From NCBI RefSeq assembly GCF_004027225.2, contig NC_046358.1, forward strand, positions 69,645,028 through 69,709,027: a DNA stretch of 64,000 bases. Direction: 5' to 3'. Below are positions 1 through 15,000 of this stretch, piece by piece. The notes under the pieces are model-generated. The model saw nothing but the letters and a program-made list of their open reading frames with translations, was not told the DNA's origin and made no database searches. Position 1 is the first letter of the stretch; each line of letters begins with the position of its first letter. Both the position numbers and the translations under genes were made by a program. The stretch is from Strigops habroptila (taxonomy: Eukaryota > Chordata > Aves > Psittaciformes > Psittacidae).

Positions 1-3000
1 CCATCTCTGTCCTGGAAATGCTGAACACACGGATGGTGCCATCGCTGTACCCTGCCACTACATGCTGGCTCTCAGCTCCCCATGCAACGACGGGATGAGG
101 CTTCCAGGCCAGGCACTGGCAGCTCTGCAAAGGAACCAGGGCAGAGGCCTGATGGCACAGCAAGGACAGCAGAACTGTGCAATCCAGTGCACTACAAGCT
201 CCACCTACAAGTATTTCTCCAGCTTTATCTCCTCCGTGAGGACACAGCACTCCTTGCAATCCCAAGCAAGGATTCCTTCCTCCTGTGCCCTCTGTCAGGA
301 GGAAGAGATTGATGTACCACAATTACCTGGTTGAGCACTTGGAACTGTACCACCAGCTCCATGCTGCTCAGAGACCAGATCCTCACGCTGCCGTCCTCCC
401 CGCATGTTGCACAGTGAGTCTCATCAGGACTGAAGCACACTTCAGTCACCTGCAGCGAGAAACAAGATGGGGAACAGGGTTCTACAGACGCTCCTTTGCC
501 CCTCTCATCCCCCCCAAGGACCTCTCCCACAGGAGGCATCAGCCAAGAAGCCCTAAAGGCAAAGGGAGGTGGGTGATTTGGTTTTGCACTTAAATTCTGG
601 GCTGATAGCTAAGCTTGTAATGGAAATCAGTTAACCTAACCCCAAAGGTAGGACCAGGCACTGTGCAGCATAGGTCTACATAAAAAACCTTCTCTTCTAC
701 CATCTGAACCCTTTTTTCTAGAGCATAATGATACCCCAAAGCAACAGCAAAAGTCAGAAGAGTCATTCTTCACCTGGGTTTGGATTTTTTTATGTTTTTG
801 GCAAAGAAAATGTTATCCACTATGGATGTCCAGCTGGCAAATAGAAACTGCAGCACTCAGTAATGAAGCCTTAGTGATTGCAAACTGCATCCTTGTGCTC
901 CAGCAGAAAGGCCCACAGCTGCTCCCAGCCTTAGGCTGTTGAACACTGAGGGCTAAGAGTGGATGAGCTCAGACTTCTTGAGGCTGGACTCCTCAGTGTG
1001 ACAGTTCCCTGTAGACTCCTCCATGTCATCCCATCAGCCCTGCAGCTCCCTGACCTCTCCAACGGTCAGACCAGGGAGTGCTGCTGCAGCCCACACGTGC
1101 TTCCCAGAGCATGGACAGCACACACACAGCACTTGCTGCTCTGTGGGACAAACCAACTCTAACCTTGTTCTTGTGGCCGCTGATCAGTCGGATGCTCGTG
1201 CTCTCTGTCCAACTGATGTACCACAGGGTTCCTGCCGTGGTGCCCACAATTCCCATTTCCAAAGAGTCATCAAAGGCTGCACTGACTATCGTCCCGTCAA
1301 GAGTGATCTCATGTTCTAGAAGGACCAAGTTAGTCCTGGAGGAAAGGAGGATGTGAGAAGGATGGGCTCAAACATTGGAATGGCCACTCTGCCTCCTTTA
1401 AATGCAATTTTCCAGTGAGCCCAGTCATGTGCTTGCAGCTAAATGGTTCAGTGAGGGGCTCCTCTACATTAACAGTGACTATTCTTGCATTTGCGCTACA
1501 ACCATCTTTTATAGGAAAGATAAGAGAAGAAGGAAGAGACGGAAGAGATGGAAGAGAGAAGGAAGAGAAGGAAGAAAAAAAGAAGAAAGAAAAGAAAGAA
1601 AAAAAATAGAGGATGCAGCAGTGCGAGAGAAGAAACAGAGGCAATGTATTTTTACCAGTTCCTATTTCACCAGGAATTCCTACAAATCACTGACACAAAC
1701 TTCAGGCATGCCAAACTCCACCCATTTCCAGTATTAAGAGGGTTCAGCTACCTGTGGCAAAAGTTCAGTAAAAAGATCCAGACAGAAAGCATCAGTAGTC
1801 ACTGCATGGAGAGGAAAAGCTAAGGATGAAGAGCAACAGGAGCAGTGTGGTTGCAGGCAGAGCTGATGTCTGTCCGTGAAAAGCCACCTCTCAGACAGGT
1901 CCAGGGAGCTGCTGGATGAGGGGAAGAGCATCTCCAGAGCATGGTGAGACAGGCGCCAGGGCCACCACCTCCTACCTGGCATCGGGACCTTTCAGCCTCA
2001 GCTCCTGCACAGCGGCCACTGCCCACAGGCGGATGCGTTTCGCGTTGCTGCCGCTCAGCAGCCTGTTGTGCCGACACTCCAGCACACCTGGGAGACCACG
2101 GGGGGGGACAAAGGGCACCTGTGAACATCCACTGCTCCCAGCCATCACCCACCCTGTGCTCCTCACAGCCAGGCCACCGATTCATTCAGGCAGGGCAGTG
2201 TTTTTACAGACTAGAGGTGAACCCCCCAGGAAAACCAGGACCCTGAGGAAACCCAGCTCACAGAGCCATCACCACCCCATGCATCCTGCATCCGACACAG
2301 CAAACTCATTTTCCAAGCACAGCTGAAATTGGAGGTCTGCAAGCTCAATGCTTCTTTCCTTGTTACAGCCCCAAGAGATGCCCAGGGCACCTGCACCCAC
2401 CGATCTCACCGTCATCGGCCTCCCACATCATGAAGCAGCGATTAGTCCCAGTGTCCCACACACAGATCTGGCCTGAGTTGGTCCCACTATAAAGAAGAGG
2501 GTCGACACCGTAACAGAGAGAGGTCAGCTCCACCGGCCCCAACACATCTGGGGCAGGGGCACAATGAACCTGCAGGAGCACAAAACACATCAAAGAGAAT
2601 ATGGTGCTTAACTACATTAGGGAAAATAACCCTCTTCCTGTCCTAAATTCATGTAGTTGATGCCTCAAATATAACTGAAAGCCACTCCTGACCAGCCAAC
2701 ATTATCTCCTTAAGAGAAATCATCAGCTCTCACAGACTCTGGAGGTAGAGTCTCCATCACACTCATCAGGGGCTTGGGAAAGAAGTCAGAGGTGGTAAAT
2801 GCTCCATCCCTGGCAGTGTTCAAGGCCAGGTTGGATGGGGCTTGGAGCAACCTGCTCTAGTTCCAACCACGGCAGGGGGGTTGGAACTAGATGATCTTAA
2901 GGTCCCTTCCAACTCAAACCATTCTATGATTCTATGATCAGGAATTATAAAAGAAGGTAAAACTGAGGTTTACCTTGAGGTGGACATCAGCTCCCTGCTG

Positions 3001-6000
3001 CTCCAACAGCCAGAACATCACAGCTCCCTTCGCCACGCAGGCCAGTTCTCTGTGAGAAAAAGGACTAAAAGCCACATCATGGACTGGCTCCGAGATACAA
3101 GTTGACCACATGAGTTCATAAGTGTAGGTGTTCCACAGAGCAATGGTTTGATCGCTGTAGTCCCCTAGGTAGAACATGAAAGAGAGTAGGAGGAAATTCT
3201 GCAGCCTCAGGCTGCTCACAGCATATGCACTGTGCTCCTGCATCAGCTGTGTCACTCCCTCGTCCTCTTGTTTGGAGATGACTGCTGCAAACACCGTCCC
3301 AGGAGTGGATGCAGCTCCTTGCACACTCAGCAAAAGCTGCACGGTGTGATGGGTCCTTACCCAAGTTGAGGACAGCTATAACCATCACAACACTTCACAG
3401 TGGAGGTTGTAGCAAATCTGGCCCAGCAGAGGGTCTGCAGCCAGCGCTCAGTAAGGAGCAGGCAGAGCAGGTTTCCTGCTGTTTCTTCATCCTCAGGAGC
3501 TACTATACACCTCATGTGTGCCCCACACAAGCCCTCCGGTGGTACTGTGCACTCAGGGCTAACAATAGTCTGGAAATCAGAAGGGGATGTCACCTCTGCT
3601 GAGGTCACAGCTGAGATGGGAGCTGACCTGAACGGAAGCTGCTGTATCTGGGTGACAGAAGGCACCAGCCTTGGTGGTCGCAAACGTCCCCAGCTCCCAG
3701 ACAGCTCTGGAGCACAGTGCTCTCCTGCTGCCTTGCCCAGGCTCCACAAGCTCAGTGGAGACTCTCAGCTTTTCTCTCCTCTGCAGCCCAGACCGGAGCT
3801 GGAGGAGGAGGCTGCTCTCCCACGCTGCTCCATGGAGAGCACAAAGCTCCTTCTCTCCAGCAAAGGCTGCTTTTTGCCAAGGGCAGACTCACCAGCCCAG
3901 AGCGAGCCTGTTGCCTGCTCCACAGGTCCTCTCTCATGCAAAACAAGAGCTTACTAATTGCATATTTGTCCTTTAAATGTCCCCTGCCTAAACTAAACAG
4001 ACAGCTTGAGTGTTCATCTTGTGCTGGCACTGCTGCCTGGCAGGAGGCTCACAGTTTGAAGCCTGGCTACTTCTGTGCAATGCCACATGAGCAGCAATAA
4101 GCCCAGAAGAAGGCTTTTCCCTCTGGACACCATATATAGTAACTGGAAACTATTTATACAGGTTTAACAAGCACTTGTGAGCCAGAAGCAAGCTGTAACT
4201 TGAAGAAAAGCAAGCTACCTGGGGCAATGAGAAAGGACTGAAGGGGAGCTGGGGAAGCTCAGTATTCATGCACAGGGTGCATGATTCCCCTTGAAACAAT
4301 GTCCTGGAACCACACTCAGCTGGAAAAAGTGCCTCTGCAGGCGGTCACTCCCAGGAAGATCCAAGATGACCTCCAGTTTTACATGCTGCATTATCCATTG
4401 CCCCAAGGCTACCAAGAAGCAGCTTCATAGCCACGAGCCTGGTACATGTGTCATGGTATTGTACAGTTATAGCATCACCCTCCCATGAGCTGTCTGCTGT
4501 AGGGCGCCCCACACCCCGTGTTATGGGTGTACTCACCGAGGGTGACAAGGAATCGATCATCCCGAGAGAATGCCATGGCTTGGACTTGGGTCTCATGGTG
4601 GAAGAGACTTGCTGTGCAAAGCCCATCCTGGACATTCCAGATGCAGATCTGACAGTGGGAGTCTCCATTCCTCTTTCCTGAGGCAGAGGCAAGAACCTAA
4701 CAGAACAATATGTTGTCACTGAGACCTTGGTAAGTAATTAGAGACACTGTTAGTCTTAGAAACAATTAGTCTCAAATTAAAGTGACATGTTTGGCACATG
4801 GAAAATCCTGTGAGAACAACTGTCAGCTGATGGCAGGAGGGAACAGACCATCACCAGGAGGGACGGAGCAGCCTTTACTGCCATACTGAGCCAGCACAAT
4901 GGATGAGGCTCCAATAAAGGAACAGGCTTCCCAGGAAGGTGGTGGAACCATCACCACTGGAAGTGTTCAAAAACCATGTAGATGAGGTGACATGGTTTAG
5001 AGGCCTTGGCAGTGCTGGGGAATGGTTGGACCTGATGATCTTCAAGGTCTTTTCCAACCTGGTTTATTCTTTGATTATATGAAAACCATTTATTGCATTG
5101 CCATAACCACAGGTCTCTACACAGAAGGAGGAACATACAAATAGGGTTTTAGCCTGTAACATTGCACTGTCCCAAAGCGACATGGACAAAACCCAGCCTG
5201 GGGCAGCAGAAGTTTCTCCTACCTGGGCATCATGGCTGACAGCGAGTGTGGAGATCTCCTCGGCATGGCCAAGCCAGTGATTCTGTGACCCTGAGTGCAG
5301 GTCTTCCACCACGATGATGCAGCCACAGGTGTAGGCGAAGAAGCCTTGTGGAGAAGGAGGAGATGGGATGTTTTCCTATAAAGGCTTCACATACAGCACC
5401 CACTACCTCACAATTCAGGCAAATTCTGGGGTTTGATAACAAGTAAAAGCTGACTCTTCTACACAACATGTCAGCATCCTGCCCATCAGGTTGGGAGTGG
5501 AATAAAGTCTCCCTTCCCCTAACCTGACCAAAGCAAAGCTGCTGGGCATCCCTCCAGTCTACAGGAAGGAGGAAAGATGGCCTTGGTGAGAGCTTTCCCT
5601 TCTGCTCTACCCACTCAACAACTGAAGCCTGACCTGCCTTTATTAACTAACATTTGCCAGTAGCAAAGAATCCCAGACTGGTTTGGGTTGGAAGGGCCCT
5701 TAAAGCTCATCCAGTTCCAACCCCCTGCCACAGGCAGGGACACCTTCCACTAGAGCAGGTTGCTCCAAGCCCCTGTGTCCAACCTGGCCTTGAACACTGC
5801 CAGGGATGGGGCAGCCACAGCTTCTCTGGGCAACCTGTGCCAGCGCCTCAGCACCCTCACAGGGAAGAGCTTCTGCCTAACATACAATCTCTAAGTATCC
5901 CCTCATTTAACTTGAATCCATTCCCCATTGTCCTGCCACTACATGTCCTTGTAAAAAGTCCCTCTCCAGATTTCTTGTCGGCCCCCTTAAGGTATTGAAC

Positions 6001-9000
6001 GGTCTCCCCGGGCCTTCTGGATGAACAAAGCAGAATCAGAATCATAGAATCATACAACAGTTTGGGTTGGAAGGGACCTTCAAAGCTCATCTAGTCCAAT
6101 CCCCCTGCCATGAGCAGGGACATCTTCAACTAGATCAGGTTGCCCAGAACCACATCCAGCCTGGCCTTGAACGTCTCCAGGGACGGTGCATCCACCACCT
6201 CTCTGGGCAACCTGTGCCAGTGTTTCACAGACTGGTTTGGGTTGGAAGGGACCAATCCCATTATTGCATTTTACCAACACAAAGAACCCCTGTGTTAAAG
6301 CAAAGACCCCAACCCAACAGCCAGAAGATCATAACCTGGCTCAGTACATCTCCCACCCCTCCAGAGCCTTCCTGGTGTACCTGTGTCCGGGTTCCACACC
6401 ATATTCCCTCTGCCATTCCCATTGTAGCCGATCACTGCTTTCAGCTTCAAGACCTCACTGCCAGCTGGAGGAGGTAAGAAACTCTGCGAGAAAAATAGAC
6501 ATTGGCTTAAAATAAGCTCTAGAGGAATGGCCCAGGCAGGTACATTCAACACCCATGTGAGAAAACGCCTGAGTGCAAGCACACACACACGTCCTCCCGC
6601 ACACAACACTCAAATTCATGCCAGCACTCACAGCATTCAGGTTCAGCACATCAACAGATGAATACCAAAGCGCACACACATACAAAAGGGAGATTGCACC
6701 AGCAAAACCAGGCACAGATGCTTTCACATGGGGCACAAACCAGGCTGGCAGGAACTGATTAGCAGCTGCTAATCCTGCTGGGAAAGAGTTTGGTGGGTTT
6801 TGCTCGCTTGGGGATGTAGATGTTTCAACAGGAAGACAGTGGGGAGGGGAAATGGTGCTGGGTAGAGGGACAGAGGAGCACAGTGAATAGCTTAGAGCTT
6901 AGGAAAAGGTTAAGTCTCTGGTTTATTGTTGCTCTGTTTGTTCACAGAGCCAGAGCTGGGCCTTGCCCATCCTCCCCACGCTCAATGGTTGCTTTCCCCA
7001 GCCTGCTCTGCCAACGCATCTGCTCACAAACACGGGTGTGAGATGAATCACTCCGCTGCTCACTCGTCTTTCCCTTTCAATAGCACATGCCATTTGCATT
7101 TGTTTGGAATAAAAATGTATGCAGATTTGCTGAACGGAAAAAGAATTGATCACAGCTCACTTTCCACTAGTCTGGAAAGATCCGCATGCAGAGGAGAAAG
7201 GGTAACTAACGTGAGGAGTTTCTAATTGAGCATCAGGCCCAGGGGTACATTTCGCAAACTGCTTTCAAGCAGAGAATAAAACAGGAACAGTTTGGAAAAT
7301 CCACCTATCCCAGCCCCAAAATGTGCATTCACCACCTGCCCAAGTACAACTCTCACCTTGGGGAACACTGATGCTTTGAAGCAAGGAGTGAAATGCCGGT
7401 AGGAATCTGGGCGCACAGAGCACTGAGGCTTGGGGCTTGTGATCTCCTTTCTGAGTTCTGCCATACAGAGAAAGAAACAGTTGTTACCTCTGGGATGCTG
7501 CTCCTGAGAATGATTTGGGAGCAGCACCTGGGCTGTGGCCTGTGAGCTGCTCATATGCTGTGTATGTACCCAAACACAAACACAGGCTGTGGGAGACTGG
7601 ATGGAACAGCCTGAGAAGGGCTTGGGGGGGTTGGTTGATGAGCAGCTGCTCCCCATGACCCAGCTTCAGTGAGCACTTGAGCCCAGAACCCCCGTGTGCT
7701 GGGCTGCATCCCCAGAGCATGAGCAGCAGGTCGAGGGAGGGAATTCTCCCCCTCTGCTGCGCTCTGGGGAGATCCCCCCTGCAGTCCTGATCCAGCTCTG
7801 GGGCAACAACACGAGGGACGTGGAGTGAGTCCAGAGGAGGCCACGGAGATGCTGCGAGGGCTGGAGCAGCTCTGCTCTGGAGCCAGGCTGAGAGAGCTGG
7901 GCTGGTTCAGCCTGGAGAAGAGAAGGCTCCTTAAGGGGAGACCTTAGAGCAGCTCCCAGTGCCTGAAGGGGCTACAAGAAAGCTGGAGAGGGGCTTTGGA
8001 CAAGGGCCTGTAGGGACAGGCCAAGGGGGAATGGCTTTAACCTGCCAGAGGGGAGACTGAGATGAGCTCTTAGGCAGAAGTTCTTCCCTGTGAGGGTGCT
8101 GAGGCGCTGGCACAAGGTGCCCAGAGAAGCTGTGCCTGCCCCATCCCTGGCAGTGTTCAAGGCCAGGTTGGACACAGGGGCTTGGAGCAACCTGCTCTAG
8201 TGGAAGGTGTCCCTGCCCGTGGCAGGGGTTGGAACTGGATGAGCCTTAAGGTCCTTTCCAGCCCAAACCCATCTGGGATTCTATGTGTTTTCATACACAC
8301 ACAAGGCAAAAATCAGACTGTAGCATCAGATGTGCTCCTACACAACTGGCTGTAGGAAAAGCAGCAGCTTTCCATGAGTGAAGGAGGAACTTCCATCCCC
8401 CCCTTCACCCTGCTCAGCCACACCACACTGCAACCAGCCTCTGGGCATCCATGCTGTGTCCCCTGGGCATTGTTGTGAAAGCATAAGCCACTCAGCTAGA
8501 AAGACATCCTTGACAGAAGAAGCAGAGGCACAGTTTTGTGTTGAAGCTTTCTAACAGCTCCTGCCTGGGGCTGAGCGCTGGCAGCTGCCTGCTCTGGCAG
8601 CTCGCCACCAACTGCTGCAGCTTTGAGGCTGTACATCTATTAATAGAGACACAGGGAGCTTTAATAGAATGTGCCACTTAGAGACGATATTGGCTGCAAG
8701 CTGAACAGGAGCTTCTGGTGTGCCTAGAAGCAATAGCAGGGAAAGAGCCAGAAGAAACAAGCAGTCTTGGGGATTAATGTGAGCTTCTCTCAATACTGAC
8801 TTCCCTTGGTAAATCACACCCAAAGGGAGAGCCCCAGAGTTGCTGCCCTTCACCTCACAACTCTGAGCACATGTCCGGGTCTATCTGTGCCACATTAATG
8901 CTCTTCATTTTTCAGGGATAGACCAAGCTGCCTGTGCATACTGTGTCCCAAAGGAGTCAAGCTCTGTACAAGATGGCAATACCCCTGACTTACCACTTGC

Positions 9001-12000
9001 CAATGCTCCAGGAGACCTCGAGCTCTCTTGCCTCTCTTTGGGCCTCACCACAACGAGCTCCTTATTCCTCACTGGCTCCACCACAAGGACCGAGGCATCT
9101 TTGTCTCCATTCACCACCATCCTGCTGCCGCCTGGCAGATCTGCTTCCTCCTCTTTGTCTGACTCGGAGAAGATACCTGGTGGGAGGAGAGAGCCACCGT
9201 GTCCTTCAGGACTGCCTCATGTGTGACCGACCCTTTGATTTCTGCCAGTGTCATCCTCCTGCTATGTGTAACAGCCCATCTGTTCAGGTGTAGGGCAAAG
9301 CAGACATTTCCTACCAGGTATGTCCAACAAGGTATTTACTGTAGCCCTCAGAGAAGCTGTGCCAGCAGCTTAGTACATGGAGGAGAGCAGAGGATAAAGC
9401 AGTGCTGAAGCCCAATGCCTATGGCTGGCTTTGTCCAGCTTAGGGGAAGAAAAGCACAGCCTGGTTTGTCAGTCTGCAGGAAGGGGATCACAGGTAGGGA
9501 TGGCTCCAAGGATACTGCTCAACTACACAAGGAATTTTTCCTAAAACAAGATTATTTTTCCCCTTTCCTGCAAGCAGCTCCTCTTACTTTGACATCCTGC
9601 TTGGTGGACAGAGCTGACATCCAAACACGGTGGTGAGGACAGCAATGGAAGAGGCACTGCCTGCCGAGGCGTCTCAGAGGCATCCTTCAGCTTCTCAGAG
9701 CCGCATTCTGTGAAAATAAAAGGGTTTGTGTAATTTCCTTCATCTCTTAGATTCCCTCATCCTCTTGGGTTGATCGATGATGATACCTCCAAGCTCATTT
9801 CTCCAGCTTCCTCCTACACCAGAGAAGCCACTTTTCCTCTGCCCTTCAAGAAAGAATCACAGAATCAACTAGGTTGGAAAAGACCCTTAAGATCAAGTCC
9901 AACCTTTACCCCAGGACTGCCAAGTCCACCACTAAAACATGTCACTAAAGAGAGGGATGGAAAGAGAGAGGGGAACAATGAGGGCAAGGAAAAAGAAGAC
10001 AGAAGAGATGGTGGCAGGGAAAGACAGAAGGCAAAAGCTGAAAGACCTAACAGAAAACCCAGAGCAGCTCTGCTCAGAACATCCCCTCCCTGGCAGACTC
10101 CTACTGAGAGGTGCTAGTTAGAGACCATACTTTAGGGCTAGTTAGCTGGTTACCCCACTCCCCACCCTGCTGCTATGTAAATCCCTAAGGGAAGGAACCA
10201 AAAAAACCCCAACCCCTACCCTCTGCCATGATGAGCTGCCAGTGTCAACTCATGAGAGGAGGCAAACTCACCTGGTCCTAGCAGCGGAACGGACTCAGAG
10301 GAACGAAGCCTGGAAAAGGCAGGAGAGTGGCATTACACCAAGAGAGGATGGGGCAGGGGAGTAAGGGGAGGCAAGGGAAGGCTCTGCCCAGCACCAAGCA
10401 CTTACCCAGCTGGTGGTGACCTCTTCTCAGGCAGAGCTAGGAAATCCCATAGGAAGATGGCATCTCCAACACTGATGACATGCCGCTGGTCTGGGGTGAA
10501 GGCAACCTGGCGCACTGGCTCTGAGTGCCCGATGTACACCTGGGAGAGAACATGCATTGAACTTCAACACCAAGCCTGTCCTATCAGCATGGTGGTTACT
10601 CCACTCCCTGCCCTCACAGCCAGTGTCTACACACCTCAGCAGATCCTCTCAGAGGCCAGCAGCACACCTACAGTGCTCAGACCTAGGGCTGATGAACCTA
10701 GGATTGACCTTCCTCACGCTCATCTGGAGAAGCAAGCAGGAGCTGAAAACCCCCAAGATCTAAAACTAGCTCTCAATAGCTCTTGAAACACAGGGCAAGA
10801 CATTTTCTTATCTGGGTGGCTCTGTCCCCAGCAGAGGTCACACCTACCTCTGTCCTTCCCAGAGGGTCTCACTAAGCGCGGTGCTTTGGCAGCCCAGCCT
10901 CTGCTTGATGCCAAGTGTTATTACAACATAGGAATAGTGCTGCATTTTGTAGAATCCCAGACTGGTTTGGGTTGAAGGGACTTTAAAGCTCATCCAGTTC
11001 CAACCCCCTGCCACGGGCAGGGACACCTTCCACTAGAGCAGGTTGCTCCAAGCCCCTGTGTCCAACCTGGCCTTGAACACTGCCAGGGATGGGGCAGCCA
11101 CAGCTTCTCTGGGCAACCCGTGCCAGCGCCTCAGCACCCTCACAGGGAAGAACTTCTGCCTAAGAGCTCATCTCAGTCTCCCCTCTGTCAGGTTAAAGCC
11201 ATTCCCCCTTGGCCTGTCCCTACAGGCCCTTGTCCAAAGCCCCTCTCCAGCTTTCTTGTAGCCCCTTCAGGCACTGGAGCTGCTCTAAGGTCTCCCCTTA
11301 AGGAGCCTTCTCTTGTCCAGGCTGAACAAGCCCAGCTCTCTCAGCCTGGCTCCAGAGCAGAGCTGCTCCAGCTGGACAAACAGGGACACTGGGCCAAATC
11401 CCACAGAGGGCATTGGCTGCTCTCTTCTCCATGGGTTTAGAAATACAATAGCAACCCCTTCCCTCCCTTTGTGGGCAGTACCTGGAAGTTGTTATTGGAG
11501 CGCATCTGATAGTCCCACACCTTGATGACTTTGTCACCAGCAGTGAGCAGGTACCTGCCATCCTCACTCAATGCCAAGGAAGAACAGGACAGCTTGTGCA
11601 CAGGAGACACCTGAGGACAAGAAACAGCACCAGCAGCATTAACTGAGCTAGCTCACATCCTTACTTATGCTTCAGCAAGAAGACAGGAACGTGACAACAC
11701 TGAAAACAAGGACAAGCTCAGGCTCACCCTGAGCATGACCGCACCAGGATAGCTAGAGGTTATCATCCTTCTTTGAAGCCTGTGAACTCCAGGATGAGCT
11801 CTTTTCTCATTTCCCCTGCTACAGTGACATGACATTCCCAAGCCTCCTATGACACGGGACCTCAGTGCATGAATTTCACAGTGTCCTACCTCTCGCACCA
11901 GTCGTCCCGTTTTTGCATCAAGCACAAGGATTTTATTGGAAGAAGTGGCCACCAGGAGCTCGCCTCGAGGCACAGGAGCAAAGCAGACTCCCACTGCAGA

Positions 12001-15000
12001 GTCCAAGGCTGTGCTGTTCAAATCGAGGATGCTGATGTCCACCCTCAGCAGCTGTCAAACAAGAAGCTACTGAACAAATACTGGAGCAAATACTGCAGAA
12101 GCCTCAGGATTGCTCTCATGGCTGTCCCAGCACGAGGCTATGGAACCCCCACAGACCCTTCCCTTCCCCCCTAATGGGGGGCTACAGGGTCCAGGCAATG
12201 TCCCTGCTGCCCAGGAGAGCAGCTCACAAAGAGAAGTTGGAGCTGAGAGTCTACACAACACTTCTCCAAACTATCTTTCTAGAGGGGATTGAAGCTGGAG
12301 AAGAAACCTTCATAGAATCATAGAATGGTTTGTGTTGGAAGGGACCTTAAAGACCATCTAATTCCAATCCCCTGCCATGAAGGGGGTTGACTTTGTTGTT
12401 TCTGTCTCACAGAATGGAAAACCAACCTCACTGTAAGCACCCTGAGGAAGTGTCTGCTGTGCAGGAAGGGCCCTCTCCAACACTGCTTGTGCCCAAAGCC
12501 CTTGATCCATCTCATGTGATGTAGCCCATGGGAATTGCCCTTCCTGTCCACAGCACCCTGCAGCCCATGCAGCCCTCCCACCCTCCCCCAGGACAAGGGG
12601 AGCCTGCTGGGTACCTCATCCAGTGAGCAAGCCTCCATCACGGTCACAACATACTTGCAGGGCCCCACGAAGGCAAGGAGACGGCTGTCCCCACTGACCA
12701 CCAGCGCGTCCGGACCGCTCCCCGCGTCCCAGGCCACCACGTTGCCTGAGGGCCACAGCAAGAAAGAATGAAGAGAGGAGCAAAGCCCACGCTGCAGCCA
12801 GCTCACCCTGTGATGGTGCTGCTGGCCCTGCAGCTTCTCCTGCCTCTCAATCAGCCCCGGCTTAACGTTCTGACCTCAGAAAGAAGCAACCTCTGTTGCA
12901 GAAGATACTACACATTTTATCTGCAACACTCAAAGTTGCAGACCTCAAAGACAAGGTCTGGAGTCATGGCTCGTTGCCTGACTGAACGTGTGGTGTTTTC
13001 AGGGAGAGCAGAACAAAGTCAAGGAAATACAACGGATTTTAGTGTTTCTTTTTTAACGTTACAAGAAGCTGTGACAAGGAGCTGTGAATGTGAGGTCTCG
13101 GCTGCAGCCTGGGCGTCTGAACCCTGTGTGGAATGAAGTCAAGTGCCAAACCCCTCTGTGCTGATGTCAGCCCAGCGGGCAGAGAGACCCAAAGGTCTAA
13201 AACTCACCGAAATCACAGCAGTCCTTGGTATTTATTCCATTGCCAAAATTCCACTGTTCTGTCCCTGGAACATGGCCAGGCAGTGAACAGGGTTTCAGAG
13301 CACAGTCAACATGTGAAGGTCCAGCTGCAGCAGTGATGCTAAACTTGGGTGATTTATCTCTCCAAGCCCCTATTCCTTTTCACCTACTTCAAGAACACTT
13401 TTCTTGGGGCAGGATCCTCCTCTTTGTACAATAATGGAACTCCCTTTCCCTGCCCAAGCTTGTCCTGCTGCCACAGCTCATTTCAAAAGGGTGAATTAGA
13501 AGTGACATTAATGTTTCCAAACTGCCTTGCCCCTGTACTGCTTCCCCTGACTGCAGCTCTCCATCTTCTGTGATCACCAGCACAGCTGAAGGCAGGATTA
13601 GGGAAATGATCCAGTTTAAACAAACTGCACATCCGCAGAATGGAAGGATTCAGGGCTTGGGCATAAATAAGTCTCTGTGATTCCAGCCCGTTCACAAAAT
13701 CATAACACCAAGCAAATGGAGAGTGTTTGAATCGGGAGGGCTAGGGAAGGGTTGGCACTCACAAGTGTTTGCTCACACATAAACACAAATGTCACAGCTC
13801 AGAAGATTCATCAGAAAAGCTCTCTGAGTTGGGTTTGGGTTTGGTGCTAGGTTGCCTGTGCTCATAAAAGGAGAAAGGCAACCCACAGTCCCAGCGTCTT
13901 ACCCAGGACTCTCAAGACATGGCTTTTCTGTGTCATGCAGCTGTAAAGAGCAAGACTTCCCTGCAAACAGGAGCTGAACATGAAATTGCCATCTGGAGAG
14001 AAGGTCAGCCCAGTGATGACAGTGCAGTGCTGCCTGCAAAAAGGTAGAAAACATGAAACAGGGGAGGGGAAAGAACAAACCAACTAACTGCCAGAAAACA
14101 GGAGCAATGTTGAGTGCAACATGGTGAAGAACCCAGGAGAACAAAGTAATCAGGGGCATGACCCCACCATGCTCATGCCTGCAGCAGCCCAGGACAATCA
14201 ACACTCCAACTTTATGGAAAACTGAGCAGCAAGCTCAGCACTCCAGCTATCCATGGGATGTGCTCCCTCTCCCTTTGGAGCATCCTCTGCTTCCCACATT
14301 GCAGCTTGCAAGAGCTCCCTGTTCAGCTGCTCTCTAGGACAAGTTTTCCTACTGTGGGCCAACTGTCCAATGGGAAGTTACAAAGAAAGCCCTTGGAGCT
14401 TTCCCAGGTTGGACTTTTCCCACCCAGAGCAGGCTACCTCTGCCTGCACACCACTCAGCTGGGACATGAGGATTGTCAAGCCAAAGAAAAGCACCTTTCC
14501 CACCTCCATGATTATCACTGTGGCTCTTGCCAGGACAGCCCTTACTTGTGCTCCACCAGGAGACTGGAGGTGGCGAGGCTGAAGGTCCACACCATCCCAT
14601 TGTCAAAGCCACAGGCCAGGATCTGCTGGGTAGGGTGAAAGGCCACAGCACATGGTGTTCCCTCTGCAGCTGTGAAGTCGTACAGCTGTGGGGAAGAGAC
14701 ACACCACAGGCATGAAGTAGGATAAAGCTCAACCTGGCATCTGTACCCAACAACTAAACAGCCTCAGACCTCCACCATGAGCATGTCCCACAACAGAAAT
14801 CTGGTCCTGCCTGGATAGATATGAAGCCCAGTGAAGTCTTGGATTTGTGGGCATTTAGATAAAACCCTTGGTTATTATGCTTCTTGTTAAAAAGCAATAT
14901 TCTACATGAAATCTGAGCTATTTACAAGGGCCTATAGGGACAGGCCAAGGGGGAATGGCTTTAACCTGCCAGAGGGGAGATTAAGATGGGATCTCAGGCC

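Noticed and set aside
11043-11261. Recurrent ~70-residue peptide beginning [13 protein letters not shown], open at many sites
   Set aside because: The same frame appears in nearly every CR1 tail read in reverse. It is a shadow of the repeat, not a gene family.
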